Positions 1-13,276 of a DNA stretch of 64,000 nt are shown here, in pieces. Source of the DNA: Tipula vernalis (lineage: Eukaryota; Arthropoda; Insecta; Diptera; Tipulidae). The position numbers were made by a program, and so were the translations under genes. Every line of letters begins with the position of its first letter. The first letter of the stretch is position 1. Under the pieces are notes generated by a model. The model searched no databases. It saw nothing but the letters and a program-made list of their open reading frames with translations, and was not told the origin of the DNA. The stretch covers positions 335,827,106 to 335,891,105 of the forward strand of contig OY282558.1 of the NCBI GenBank assembly GCA_958295665.1. The letters run 5' to 3'.

Positions 1-374
1 AATATCGGTAACATAAATTAAAAATGTTTTCTCCAAACAACTCAACTAGTCTAAATGCTACTCAACTAGTCTATTTGCTTTAAAATATAATAATCTACGC
101 CTTTTTCCTGTTTCATTGACATATTCATTTAGCAAACACCATATAGAGCTGGAATCTGACCCTGAATATGATCTATCGCTATGTCTAGAAAAAAATACCA
201 ATCACTATTTTAACTAGAAAAGTGGTTGCAACGTCTTAGTCGATGAAAACCTCTAGTGTGCTGGAATTTCGTTCACAACATGAGACCAAAGTAGCACCAG
301 ATGGTCGATGAGCTATTACTCGAGCCATTTTCGTTTTTGATGCTTCATTAGTCTATACCATAAAGTCGTGTCTG

Positions 375-700
375 ACGTTGCAGACCGATGCTTGGTGGAA
401 CATATGCAGGGACTCGATAACAAATTATGTCATCAATCCACCCAAAGCCTTTTTCTATAAATCTACTCACTAAGGAAAATCGACATTTGGCTTTTAAAGT
501 TGCTTTTCGAGAAAGTTGATGCGGTGTTAAAAGAAGTCGAGATTTATAAATTTATTGTGGTTATTACTGACAATGGAACAGACAATAAAGCGTCCCGAAA
601 AATGGTTAACAAAAGCTATCCCTATATTACCGAGTAAGGGTGCATCTGCCATTGACTTAACTTACTCATTGTCGATATCTTCAAGATTCAGTCTATCAAC
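375..700 (+). pseudogene. hAT transposase relic (DUF659-like region)
   Basis: Two short frames together resemble the central DUF659 region of hAT transposases. The first (about 381-476) reads TDAWWNICRDSITNYVINPP. The second (about 555-690) contains VVITDNGTDNKASRKM followed by a GCICH-like stretch, the usual 'vvTDNaxN...H' continuation in this family. The frames are separated by a stop and a frame change, so the copy is dead. No terminal inverted repeat was identified, and the element may extend beyond the left window edge. Family recognition is by eye. Assignment to hAT is fairly secure, but the subfamily is unknown. Confidence 0.6.
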
Positions 701-1003
701 TCGCAAATTTTTTCATGGTACATGCATATATTTGAGCTAGTAGCCTTAGACAAACGTGTCGCGTTTTCTTTGTTTTTTTTTTCATCATAGGAAAAATAAA
801 ATATTAAAAAACGGTTAAGGGCTCAACGGTTAAGTATTGTTCCTTTGTTTACGTTAACTTGGCATTTATTACTTTGGGTGGTTTTTTGTTTCTTTCCGTT
901 TTAGATTTCCAGTAATCCCGTTCATTTTGGTTGAAGCGTTCCTTATCTTTATTTGTAAGTATTGCACATCAATCACGTCACGTCGTGTTTACACTTGAGT
1001 GTA

Positions 1004-1600
1004 ATGTCTTTTAACAACCCCAATCTAATTTTAAAATCTATGTTAGTCGATAGGTCATTGTTAAATATAGCTAGTTTGAATGTGCAAAGTTTAGTCCCAA
1101 ATATTTACAAGATTCGTCACATTTTTAATGGTGCTTCAGTGGACATTCTTTGTTTCTCTGAGATATTTTTAAATCCAAATATCCCTAATTCAGCTTTGGC
1201 CATTAAAGGTTATAATATATTTAGGTGATCACATTAAGGTTAGATTAGTTACCATACCTTCTACTATTTCAGAATTGTTAGTATCGGATTTAGAGTTTTT
1301 ATTTGTCAATGTTTTATTAATGGTCGTAAAATCATATTCGGTACCGTCTATAACCCACCAAAAACTAGTAAGAGGTCGTATGCCCAATTTAAAAAATCAC
1401 TTGTAGACTTAAAAAGTTTATTTAGTTATTTCTCTAGTAGATTCGATGAAATGTATGTATCTGGTGACTTTAATTTCGATGTACTCCAAAATTCCGGCTT
1501 CCCTCGGGATTATTTGAATCTTTTAAATAGTCTTAATTTATCCGTACACAACACTGTCGCACCAACGTTTTCATGTACAACCGCTAGCGGGGCCTCTCCG
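1004..1600 (+). pseudogene. Non-LTR retrotransposon endonuclease relic (jockey/CR1 type)
   Basis: The frame from the ATG at 1004 to 1228 encodes the start of an apurinic-like endonuclease domain, with LLNIASLNVQSL, then VDILCFSEIFL and AIKGYNIFR. After a frame break, a second open stretch near 1451-1600 carries YVSGDFNFDVL, matching the GDFN active-site motif of these endonucleases. No reverse transcriptase follows: at about 1600 the sequence changes to unrelated DNA, so this is a 3'-deleted fragment. The clade (jockey versus CR1/Daphne) cannot be resolved from this much sequence. Confidence 0.6.
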
Positions 1601-1854
1601 CCACTTAAACCTGTCGAGATCGAACGTAGGAAGTGTGGATAACGAAGATGAAGTTATTCCTGCTGAATCAAATACAAATTAATATTAATAGATGAGGCTG
1701 CATAATCATATTCGATTATGGATGATGTTGAGGCTGAGGATGATAAATGCATGGGCGGGGAAGAACCATACATTTATTAAAGAGTTTAATTGAACATAAA
1801 CTCATATTTATGTAACATTTATTATTTATTGTAGGCGTTGAAGAAAACTTTACC

Positions 1855-2228
1855 GTTCTTCGACGTCTAGCGATGAACACCACATCAAGGAAGTCAAGGA
1901 TTTGATGATTAAAAATCGTCGATTGACAATTAGAGATCTTGTTGACATCACGAAAATTTTGGCTCGAAAACTCTTGGCTTTTGCATCACGATAATGCGCC
2001 GTCTCTCCATATTGCTTCGCAACTACCCTTCGCCTGATTTAGCTCCGCTTGACTTCTGGGCTGGCTATACCTGAAACTCAAGAAACCGCTTCGGCGACAT
2101 CGTTTTGACACTTTAACGTTCAATAGACTTTAACATCTGTTTCGAAGACTGGAAAAAACGTTGGCATAAGTGTATTCTCTCCGAAGAAGATTACTTTGAA
2201 GAGCATGAAATATATTTGAAAGAATAAT
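1855..2228 (+). pseudogene. mariner transposase relic, internally deleted
   Basis: The left part reads EVKDLMIKNRRLTIRDLVDI, the N-terminal helix-turn-helix region of mariner transposases. It jumps directly to the C-terminal half: FHHDNAPSLHIA (second catalytic-region motif), SPDLAPLDFW, and a terminal FEDWKKRWHKCILSEEDYFE. About half of the protein is missing and several frame changes are needed, so it is inactive. The C-terminal tail is the classic mariner signature, so the family call is strong although no inverted ends were located. Confidence 0.7.
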
Positions 2229-3513
2229 AAGCCGTGTGTGTTTTATTTAAACATCTTACTACCTTTGTCCGTACATTAAAATATTACTTGTGTTCTTTGA
2301 TACAAATTGGAATTAAAATATTCAATAAAAAGTGTGTTAACTATTTAACCCGTGTTACCGGCAATGTTACCGGTAAGTCGGTAACATTACCAAATTTAGA
2401 AATATTGGAAATTTTACATCAGTACCTAAACTATTTAAAACTGTTTCAATAATTTAAATATGTATTGGCTTAAAAAAATAAAAAATAAATTATGCAGTTC
2501 TAGCTCTATATTTATGTCAGTTTGTAACTGTTTGCAATGGGATTTTTTTTTGCAGATCAAATATCCTTTGATTTCAATTTCACTATTATTTACTAATACT
2601 AATGGTGGAGATATACTCGACGTTACTCAGACGTTTCAAAATGTCAAAAACGCGATTGCGAGTCATCACTATAACAAGATAAACTCACTTCAAAAAATGA
2701 AAACTGATGAAGAGCGTTGTATTGGTTTGCCATTTAGCGCAACAAATAAAAAAAAAATGGGATAGTATTTCTTAGCTAAAAGTCAAAAGTTAAAAGTTAT
2801 ATCAACTTTTTTTTTGTTACTTCTGAGTCGCATCGAGTATAATCGCTTTAGTGCAAATTCATATACTTGAACTTTTTTTTTACTTTGTCTCGTCGGTCGC
2901 ATCGAGTATATCACAAGGGTAAAACCGAAAATGATTACAGCAGAAAGGAATGGAAGAGCAATAAATTTTCATAAAAGCTTTGATTGAACATGTAATTTTG
3001 TTAAACCAACCGTGAGCACAACTCTAGTCAATGACGCACAGTTCGTTAATTTCAATACTAAATATTAATTACCGTTTAACAAAACATAATTAGTTAAAAA
3101 TGAATGCTTCAAGGTCAACTGATTTTGTGAACTTTCCTTTTTTCTTTTTTCCCAAACCTAAGTTTAATTCCACTCAAAATGCGGGTACTTTGATAAAAAA
3201 AAAGTTATCTGTGTGTTAAACGGTGATTATTTCGTTATTCTTGTATAACAAAAATTATCAAAATATATAAATGAAAAAAATAATTGTAGAAGTGTGGTGA
3301 AAAAATATGGTCTCAAGAATCAAATTTGTAAATTGAAGATTTTTATGGATAAATTTGTTCGAACTATTTGCTTCAGTTGATTGAGGATATTTGAAAACGT
3401 CTTTAATGCAATCTCGAATACATAAGTTAAATGTGAAGTTATTTAATGAAACTTGTAGGGTATAGACAGAACCAGAGATACAACGACAAAATACATCTAC
3501 AAATTAAATCTGT
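2229..3513. other. AT-rich stretch, no supported gene
   Basis: Nothing firm is seen. A splice-acceptor-like run (T-rich then GCAG near 2555) precedes an open stretch to 2763, but no homology or donor supports it. GTTACCGG-type motifs recur near 2360-2390, and two similar segments near 2820 and 2890 share GTCGCATCGAGTATA. Confidence 0.3.
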
Positions 3514-3813
3514 TTGCCAAAGATCTGTTTGCCACTACTTTGCATTCGCAAACATAGTTTTCGTCAGCACTTAGTATTAAGACATACAAACTTGTACCTA
3601 TATGACTACCAAAATTTTGTGATTAAAGGTGCAGTGCCGCAGGAAATTTGGAAATTTGGTAGCTCTGTAGGGACAAATTTTGAAATAGATTCTAAATTGA
3701 TAAAAAATAAAACCCAAATTGGTGTTGTGGAAATAATATTAAATTCACTAGAACACGTAAAATATATCAATCGAAACCGCGTACAAAATTATCTTATTTA
3801 TTTATGTAGGTAA
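3514..3813 (+). other. Unrecognised 99-codon open frame
   Basis: This reading frame has a TTG rather than an ATG at its left edge. It encodes a basic, mixed-composition peptide including AVPQEIWKFGSSVGTNFEID. The composition is more protein-like than neighbouring random frames, and a GT follows soon after the end of the frame. It could be a decayed transposon fragment or an exon piece. No family was recognised. Confidence 0.2.
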
Positions 3814-3989
3814 ATTGGTGCTCTTTATCACCCATGTCTTTTCCATGCTATGTTCTCAATAAAAATGTTTAAATTCTACAAATTTGTTTAGTCTTGGTTT
3901 TTGGAAATGTAAAATAACTCCTTCCCTTAACAAGAGAACAGAACAAGAAAATATTTCCGATAGGAAATTCAAGGATATTGAATACTGTT

Positions 3990-4475
3990 TGAAAACCGAG
4001 GAAATCCATAAAATTATAGAGAAAATACTAACAATAGAATCTGATTACGATTACCGAGAAATGTTATTACCAAAAAAAAAGGTAAACAAAATTTAAAACA
4101 AAAATGAAATATGAACGCAAAGGATTGCCGAAAAACTTAGAAAGAAACATAAAGAAATTGTAAAACAAAAATTGATTGAAGATGCAAAATCGAAACCAAA
4201 GATTACCGAAGAAAATCCATAGAATTACCGAGAAATTTTATTATTAAAAAACATAAGAAATTTTAAAACAAACCAAAATTGATTGAAGATGAAAAACTGA
4301 AACCAACAGTTACCGACGAAGGTCCATAAAATAACCGAGAAATATTATTACCAGAAAATTTAAAGAAATTTTAAAACAAAAGTTGATTGAAGATGCATAA
4401 TAGAAACCAAAGATTAACGAGGAAAATCCAAAAAATTAACGAGAAAATATTAAGAATTTTAATCTTAAAAGGGGA
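3990..4475. repeat. Degenerate tandem repeat, period about 115-120 bp
   Basis: Roughly four diverged units each contain the sequence series 'attaccgag', 'aaatccataaaatt', 'aaagaaattttaaaacaaaa' and 'ttgattgaagatg'. The first unit overlaps an open frame (to 4096) and later units carry stops. The repeat may be a decayed repetitive coding region or a minisatellite. Exact unit boundaries were not determined. Confidence 0.6.
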
Positions 4476-4564
4476 AGACAATAAAATGTCCAATTTCCAC
4501 TATCGTCCGGGAATGCAGTACTTTTCCTCCTAATTATACAATATACCATTGATTTAATAGTTTT

Positions 4565-4954
4565 ACTTTCTTTTACGTATGTAAGTAAAGTAAAGTATAG
4601 TAATCATGAAAATTTTGGACCTTGAGATTTTTAGAGATTTATCTGTTTTGAGGTCCACTGAGTCCGAAAAAGTGGCTTGGAGGGGGATGGGTGTTTAACC
4701 AATCGAACTGAAACTTCAGATTTAAGCTTTTTTTTTGTTAAATTGGGAGGTCCCAGTGAATCTTACTCTAAATCCGCTAATCGGAAGTGGCCACTTGCTT
4801 GGTCCAGAAAATTTATTTTGCAAATATCTTAAAACGTATAAGGTTTACAAAAAACTACTTAATACAAAATGTTTCCAAAAATTAAAAAAAAATTTAAATT
4901 TCTCAAAATTCTCTGTTCGTAAAAGAAAGTCGTGTGTTGGCCACACCTCCACTT
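4565..4954 (+). repeat. Repeat family R1, copy A
   Basis: This is the opposite orientation of copies at 56109-56617, 60795-61326 and 61346-61854. It runs from CTTTCTTTTAC...TAATCATGAAAATTTT through a shared block (AAATTGGGAGGTCCCAGTGA, then GTGGCCACTTGC and TTTATTTTGCAAATATCTTA) to GTGTGTTGGCCACACCTCC. It lacks the GACA/GACT microsatellite of the other copies, having a short G-rich stretch instead. No inverted ends or poly-A tail are visible, so the class is unknown. Confidence 0.75.
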
Positions 4955-5477
4955 TTATTTATAAAGTATGCAGGGTGTCTCTAAATCGAGTGCCCTAAAT
5001 GGTACCACTGGGTCCCAGTCCCTAAAAGAAATCGAAAATATCTAAATAAATTTCTTTCTAACTCTAACGATAAAACTATTCTCGGTTTTACTGTAAAATT
5101 ATATGTTTTGGTTTTCATTCATATACTGGGTATTTTCTTTAATTCATTCCACAGAAAGAACAGAAGGAATAGAATATTGATCACGTGACCTCGGAATATT
5201 CCGTACGTAATGTAATAAAAGAACAAATTGGAATAAATGGAATACATTTTCTATACCTTGATTTTTTTTTATTTTATTAAAAACAAATGGAAACAAATTA
5301 AGTTTATTAAATAAAGCATGGTTTCCACGATGGCGAGGCGAAAAAATTAGTCAAACTAAAAAGAGAAAGCAAAAATTGACCAATAGTTCGATAGAGAGAA
5401 AATAGCATTTTGACAGAAAAATTGGGACGTCCAGTTTTTAATATTTTAATTCAGCACTCCGAAATAGGACGTCTAAT

Positions 5478-5511
5478 CCGAAAAAAAGATTAGGTGGATC
5501 ATCTTTTTTCG
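5478..5511. repeat. Short hairpin
   Basis: CCGAAAAAAAGAT and ATCTTTTTTCGG face each other across a 9-base loop. It may be a fragment of a larger inverted repeat. No function is implied. Confidence 0.4.
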
Positions 5512-5621
5512 GACTAGCCGCTGATTTTCGGAATTCATGTTGTTAATTTGAAGACAATTTTCGTAACAAAACAGATTTCAAAATAGAACCGTTAATTTGG
5601 ATTTTGTTGTGTAAAGACAAC

Positions 5622-6188
<567 letters not shown>

Positions 6189-6595
6189 GATTTAATTCAA
6201 TTTAATCATTTAAATTGTAAACATCGAAGATTATAAAAGTTCAAACGAAATATTCTTTTTATTCCACCTTTGGAAGTAGTACAAAAATAATACATTCTGA
6301 ATATTCCGAATAAATAAAAGAATGGACTAAAAAAGGAATAGAAGGAATGGAATGAATAAAAGAACGATTTACGTCACTTTCGGATTATCCGGAATATCCA
6401 GAATGAATAAAAGAAAATACCCATAGATAATCTACTATTCTAAACATAATGGAGTAAACGCTTCAAAATTCAATTTGCAGATGCAGACGTCAAATCAAAA
6501 ATTCGTTTTCTTTACATATAAAAAATAAATTTAACAAAAAATGTCAAAAACCAATACAAATGATTGGTTATCTTATTTATGTAAACTTATAGGTA

Positions 6596-6965
6596 AGGCA
6601 AGGCTCCATGAAAGCTAACACGAACGATTTCGTTAAAAAGAGGGTAATTAAAAATTGTAACGGAACGTGTAAATTTTAATTTTCGAACTACAGTTCGTAG
6701 CAAAATATTTTATTTTATTCAAATAAGCAATTTTTCCTTTCGTCGTATGATATGGCGATTTCGGGTAAACAAAATTTAAAAAAAAATCGTTCAACCGGAA
6801 AACGAACTCATCCTGTAGTAGGACGATTTGTTTTTTCGTGGTATACATAACCTCAAAAATCAAAACGTTATTTGATAAATTTTTGACGATTTTTTCGTAC
6901 ATGTTATCAAGATCACGAAAAACCGATACGAATGGTATGTTTTGTCGTATCATGGAGCCTTGCCT
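6596..6965. mobile_element. Harbinger-type MITE (370 bp)
   Basis: Terminal inverted repeats AGGCAAGGCTCCATGA and TCATGGAGCCTTGCCT bound a 370-bp AT-rich body without a credible gene. The 3-bp flanks are GTA and TTA, close to the TWA target duplication of PIF/Harbinger elements with one mismatch. The interior is imperfectly self-complementary near both ends (CGAACGATTT-type motifs). It is non-autonomous. Confidence 0.65.
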
Positions 6966-7489
6966 TTATTTATGCACGTATCGACGATTTTACAGAAAAA
7001 CGATGAAACTCGATCTCTGCAAAAATTAGTAGACGACGACTTTTGCGTTTGTTTCTCGGGTTTCAATTGACTTTGTTAAGCAGATGATTATTTTTTTCTC
7101 TTTTTGTCTTTGTACTTTTTCCTATGCTGTGTTTCAATTTTTTTGCGGACCTTTCCAATGTCATTGAAGGTAAATCAGCTCTTATACGGGTTTTATTGGG
7201 TTAAAAAAGATTTAACCTGAAAAAGTTAGATGGTAATCGTATTTCATGTTATCATTTTCATATAGCTTGGAAAGTTACTAATATATAGATAATCGTATTA
7301 ATCACTTGAATATTTTTCGATTCGGATTATAAGATTTGAATGGTAAAAGCAGAAAAACATGCCATGCTAAAACATTGTTCCTGATCCTGATACAAAAACA
7401 AATCAAAAATGACAATTAAGAATTGTATTCTAAATTATTTTAATAAAAAACTTATTAAAAACAAATAATTATAACAGCTGTTCGAAATG

Positions 7490-7840
7490 TTCTCAATTAG
7501 CCTGTACACATGGTTCTATAATCTTTAATAAGGAGCATCTGCCCGCATTTTGTATTCCTTATATGCATAAGCTGCTGTTACTTTGTATACCGAAGATTTC
7601 ATGGCAACCCAGAAAAACACATCGTAGCGATTCATACCTGCAAATCCGAGTGGCCATTTTATTGGTGTATCGTTATCTCGTCCTATCCAGCGTCAAGAAA
7701 ATTTTTGATGAAGCCACTTTCGTACAGGAATTGAAAAATGCGGCGTAGATCCGTCATGCATAAAACACATGTCACACCATAACTGTTAATATACGTCGTC
7801 CAATAAAGCGGGTGAGTCATTTTTTTTTAAATTTAAGTAG
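7490..7840 (-). pseudogene. Tc1/mariner-like transposase relic (C-terminal part)
   Basis: Minus-strand translation in shifting frames gives DMCFMHDGSTPHFSIPVRKW, then RWIGRD and VFFWVAMKSSVYK, followed by a degraded tail. These match the catalytic C-terminal half of the mariner-like family whose better copy lies at 18859-21856 (WIGRG...LWGHLKSVVY). Several stops and frame changes make it inactive. Ends were not found. Confidence 0.6.
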
Positions 7841-7849
7841 TAGGGATAA

Positions 7850-10760
7850 CGTGAATGTTCTTTTAATGTTCTACTCCTTGGATATATTAAGTCGGCACGA
7901 CTTCCTTGTGACACTCCAACTAGGTTCCCCTCCCACTACAATCAAAATTACCAATTCCGTTTGAAATGTGCGAATATATGTATATCCTTCATTCAGCCTG
8001 GAAACAAAAAACTCAGCACACCGTCAAACAGAACGAATACTATTTTTAAGGCATTCTCCAAATACCAAGTGCATGCTAGCATATTTAGCAAACGTGTATC
8101 TTCTAGCCATGATTGAATAATTCCTTATACAAGAAAATAAATATGGCACGAGTAGAAAATAAAATATTACCTGCATGTCAATGCACTAGAGTTTTTTATT
8201 TGTTTTTACTCGAAACATTATCATATTCCAATAAAACACAAAATTTATAGAATACTATATTTGAATTTTGATAGATACGCGTTTGCTAGGAGCTATCATA
8301 ATCGATAGTGTGACGATTTGAACTAATTTCTATTCCAGGTATAGTAATAAATTTTTGTCACACGAATTACGAATATCCATTCCATTCTTCTGTGGTATGC
8401 TTTGCTGCTTACCAATAATACTCATCTTCTCTAAATATAAAAAGGGCAACGTGTGCCTATGTTTATAGGAAAATCTTAAAAATTAATTTATATTATCGTT
8501 GCACGAGGACTTATTGTTTCTATTCAACAATTAAAAATCAAAAAATTCGCATTCAAAAAGGCCAAAGGGATGGAAATCCCAACAAGCTCTCCCTGCACTA
8601 TCCCGGAATGTACACTGCAATAAAAGATTTGACAAAGTCCGGAACTTCTCGCTACTTAATTTAAATGCAAACCCCTCAAAGCAAAAACCCTTGTTAATCC
8701 AGTACATAAATCTGTCATTTCTGTTTCCATTATCTTCATTTGATAGAAATTGGAAAGTCTTAAGTCATTTTATCTAGCATTCTAATTCTCAAAACATTGT
8801 GGAAATTGCGTAATTTAGTCCACAGAACGATTCGCAAGTTAAACATGTTTGTATTGAGAAAGTTACCAAAATGATTGCTAGAAAATAGCAAATTTTTTTG
8901 TTTTGCTGTATAAAGTGATGTCTCGTAATCAAAACAGGTTCTTTTACAATGTTTATGTCATAACACTTTAGTTTTAAAGTGTTGATCTAGTCCCTACACA
9001 ATAATAATGGTCATATAACTCTTATTTTTATTTGTTGTATCTTCAGCGAGATTGGGATGGCCGATAACCAAAATTGTTTTATTCTATTGCTACAAATGAA
9101 AATCAATATTTCAAGTCAGAAAATTTACTCTTTATACGTTTAACCCCAAACATGACACTTATGTACAAACAAGAATATTCGCAAAATAAAAATGAAATAA
9201 TTTTATCTGCATGACAAAGTAATGGAAATGAATTGTGGCGCTGCAAAAAATAAAAACAGCAGAACATATACATTTTGCATAAAACGAAATATTTCCAAAT
9301 TGTTCAATTCAAATATACAGATTTAGGATAAAATAAAATGTGTTTGTACAAACATTTTGTATAACCTGAATGCCCCATAGGCAAATATTGCTTATTTAAT
9401 TGATAATACTGCTATTTTCATTTTGTTTGCTTGTACGAATGGAAATTCAATTCCGTTGAATATTTTTTTTTTTTTTGTGAATCTCGTTTGGTAATAAATT
9501 CATACTTTGATTGCATTCATCTAAATACCTTTGCAATCATCATTTTATTTATTATTCATTCATTCCTGCTGCACATTATAAATGTAATTCAAACAAAAAC
9601 TGACGTGCAATTTACATTGCAATTGTATACGAAGGTATGGATGAATACATAGAAAGCAGTGAAAAGAGCAATGGATTTTAACGATTCAACGTAGAAAAAT
9701 TAAAATTTGTAACAGAATTTATAATGAGTTACATAAAGTAAATGTCGCAAAATATTAAAATTATATTCCATAGAGATTAAAACACATAAAAAAATAGTCC
9801 TGCTTGCGTATTTATACGGAAATCTTCTACGTACATATAACAGAGGGTGCTTTTAAATGACATACATATGGATATGTGTAAAATAAAGTAACTAATTGGT
9901 TAAACGCGTGGTACAATAAAAGTTACTACCATGTGACATGCTACCTGAACAACTTTTACAATTTTCGTGTTTTAATTTTTCGTTCTTTGCCATTAGGAAA
10001 GTCAAAAAGAGGGTTGCTTTAAAAACTGTAATAAACGTAAAATCCTTAAATACACTTTTATTTTTTGACATTACCGGTACTTACGAATATTTAACAAATA
10101 ATTAGGTATTCCAGCTGTTTAGAGAAAACATTAATTAATTGTATTAAGTCACTATAGCAAAGAATAATAATTTTGTTCACTTAATTATATCGATGTCATA
10201 AAAAAAAATATGGATGGCGCGTTTACCTCATAATTCCGAGTGAAACCTTATTCAATATTTATGCAATTCAAACCCATCTACGAATAACAAAATCGCGGGA
10301 CAGGAAAGGTATATTAGTAACAAAGAATAAACCTGTTTTCAGACCAGTTGATAGTTAATAAATTTGTTAGCACAAGTCAATACAATTACTAGACTATATG
10401 ATTTTCTAAACTGCTTATTGATCCTGGAGAGTTGAATCATGCTATAACTTTATTTCTACAATCAGGATTAAATTTAATCCCTTTAACTCTGGAACTATAT
10501 TAGAATCTGAAACACATTAAATTATTTATCAGTATACTTAAAATAAACCCCATCAAATACTCTTAACACCTTTGTTCTGATTGATCTAAATATAAATACC
10601 ACTTTAAAACAGAAAAAAAAAATATTTAAAACTCTGAAAACCAATAAATATATTTAGTATCGGCTGCCCATTTACATATATGGCTTCACCAATACTGGTC
10701 ATTGTCGCAATTTAGCACTATAAACCAGGTCAAACCACCATTACAAATGTTCAACTTTCT
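7850..10760. other. Featureless AT-rich DNA
   Basis: No reading frame with recognisable content, inverted-end pair or RNA gene was seen. Short simple A and T runs are common. Confidence 0.5.
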
Positions 10761-10762
10761 CA

Positions 10763-11250
10763 AACCAGTCACTGAGATTATATAAGTTCGCCTCATGATG
10801 GATGCTGTCCTGTAATGCGTTACGATTAATGTTAGCGGTAGCCAAAATTAAAATGATAGTACGCTAATTGATTCCTAAAGTATGAAGCCCAAACCGACGT
10901 GCTTACAAATTAAGAGACAAAAAATCAAGATTACCACTTAGATTCCATTTTTGTTTTTTTACTTAAATTTAATTAAATCTTCTTATTAGTAATATAGTTA
11001 GCTCAAGACAACACAATTTTTAAACTAAGCGTCATTGGATGATTGAGGTTTCCGAAAATCTGGTCAAGAAGACTGAACACAATCTCTAGAGCATTTCCCT
11101 GCTAGAGCCCCAGTTCTGAAAAGTGTGGAAACTGCCACTAAGATTATAAAGTTCGAACTATGATGGATGCTGTTCTGTAAAGCGTTACCATTAATGTTAC
11201 ACGTAACCAAAATTAAATGATAAGATTCTAATAAGTTCCTAAAGTATGAA
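10763..11250. repeat. Diverged direct repeat, two units of about 110 bp
   Basis: Segments near 10770-10883 and 11135-11250 share 'agattata..aagttcg', 'atgatggatgctgt', 'gcgttac.attaatgtta', 'ccaaaattaaa' and 'ttcctaaagtatgaa'. The roughly 250 bp between them differ. They may be remnants of duplicated non-coding sequence or of a repeat family's ends. Confidence 0.6.
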
Positions 11251-11476
11251 AGTAAGAATATTTTGATTTTATGTGCATATACAAAATAAAATTCTTCTTA
11301 CCGAAGCAAAATCATATAATATAATTACGTAAAAGAAACAACAAAAAAAATTTTACACAATTCATATCACATATGGTATATACCAATACATGTGATATGA
11401 AAATACCTGTTTAACGATACCTGGACAGTACCGTTATTTATTTTTTGGCCACGTAAGTGAACAACACTAGATAATT

Positions 11477-12177
11477 CTAAATCACATGATCAATATAAGT
11501 AAGGTCCCTCATATTTGATTGTGTTTTAATATCGTGATAAAAGCCATGAAACGTAACAGGAATAAACTCTAGTAAGCATATTAAATCGGCATTTTTTTTA
11601 TCCGAAATTGGTAACGAAGCGTAATTGAGTTGCTCCAAGTGGAAATTTGCTTTGCATGCTTTTTTTGTAACCAATGTCTTAAAAGTTGGATCGTCGTAGG
11701 CCGTTTTATACAAAATAGAATCGCAATTACCTGTTGTTGGTGTTGTCGAAAATAGAAAAAAAAATTTAAATGATTTTACCTTAAAACTGTTATGTTGTTC
11801 CAGATAATTTTTTCTATCGCTTCGTTCCTTACTTGCTCTTTTTAAATATTCTTTTTGAAATTTGGGAAATTTAAAAAAAATCTTCAAATTGCATTTCACA
11901 CATATTGAATCTTTTTTTTTTTTTGTTTCTTCACAAGAACGGATTAATTGCACCCAGTCATAGGGGTGTGATTTAAGTGTGTTATTCGATTTCCTTTTCT
12001 ATCAATGACACTGTGGTTACTATCACATTTGAGATGCTTATGGCCGGGCTCGAGAAATGTATATTCCAATAAATCAATTTTGGGTTCGGTCGACTGCCTA
12101 CGGCAGGTATCACTATAAATTACTTGTGGTGTTGTAAAAGATGAACTGGTAAAGTATTTAAATATGCAAGATGCCAC
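11477..12177 (-). pseudogene. Fragment of an arthropod repeat-associated protein family (function unknown)
   Basis: Two overlapping minus-strand frames, 12177-11944 and 11953-11477, continue one protein through a frameshift near 11965. The first contains IYSDTCRRQ, then LEYTFLEPGHKHLKCDSNHS. The second starts around DWVQLIRSC and ends with LICLLEFIPVTFHGFYHDI. I associate the pattern 'DNCGGQN ... FLEPGHxHxxCDSxHSxIxR ... P.DWxQLIR ... IPxxYHxFY' with a multicopy protein family in insect genomes, probably derived from a transposon nuclease, but cannot name its class. The N-terminal half is absent. The frameshift and a T-rich inserted stretch indicate decay. Confidence 0.5.
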
Positions 12178-12199
12178 CTCATCTGCACCATGGCTGCTT

Positions 12200-13270
12200 A
12201 TAGTTTCGTTCCTACCCCTCCTAATTCCCCTTATAGAAAGTAGTAAAACACTTCAAATAAGGTGTCCGCAGGCATTACTGGAAGTCCACACATAACACTG
12301 TTTTTTTCGCATCTTTCTTGTCAATTCTCGTTGTTTTATATACAATTTCAGCGATTTCCTGGTCGTTCTTAGCAAGTTTTGCGTTTTCAGATTTTTTTCA
12401 TTTGAATTTCCATTGCAAATTGAGTACACTTATAACACTTATCCATTTACGTCATTTTAAATGTAAAGATTTAAAAATTTGTCTGTATTTTGTGTAAGAT
12501 ATACTTTAAAAAATTATAGTTTAATTTTACTACAATAATTGTAGGCAACTGGATTTCCTATAATAATTGTAGCAAAAAACAACACATGTTGAATTTTAAT
12601 CAATTCAATTGTTGAAATATTACATAAATCTTATTGAAATTTCAAAACAAACATAAAAAAGTCAACAAAAATGTTAGAATTAATTTAAAATTATCAAATA
12701 ATACCTAAATCACTAGTTAAGTAATTAAAATTTTGAATCTCGGATAAAAATTGCTTCGAAATTATCTAAAGCTGTTTACTGTTAAATCTAAAATACTAGA
12801 TTTGTTGAACTTTTGATATAAAATGTTTAAAGTTCATTTGAAATTATTGAATATTAAACCAACAGTATTACATTTATGATATGAAATGTTGAATTTTTGA
12901 TAAGAGTTGGTTAAAATTTTAACTAAAACTGTTGAATATTAACCTAGAATACATGGGCCTTGCTATGCAATTCGAGGGTTATCATTTTATATTAGTAGAC
13001 AAAAGGAAAAAAAACGTCTCGCTGCCAGTTTTTGACTGAGTTTTTAAAGGTGTTCGCTGGTTTTTTCTTTTTTATAGGTATTTTGGATCCATCTTTTTTG
13101 TTCCTTGAAGCTTGGTTCATAACATCGGGAGCAACTTAGGAAAAATACCATAGTATTGAGTTGAAGTTAGTAGCTGTTTGTTTTGCTCAAAATATTTCTC
13201 TATTTTGTACGTTATTTTATTTGTGATATTTCTCTTTACACATTTCAATTTGCGTTTGGCTTTGGCTGTG
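12200..13270. other. AT-rich stretch, no supported gene
   Basis: Only low-complexity AT-rich sequence is visible, including repeated TTGAA/GTTGAA motifs at 12580-12950. The last 60 bases form a plausible splice acceptor for the exon-like segment that follows. Confidence 0.4.
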
Positions 13271-13276
13271 TTTTAG

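Noticed and set aside
2460..2765. Open frame after a T-rich GCAG acceptor-like site near 2555
   Set aside because: No donor, no homology, and it ends in an A-rich run. It remains a weak possibility only.
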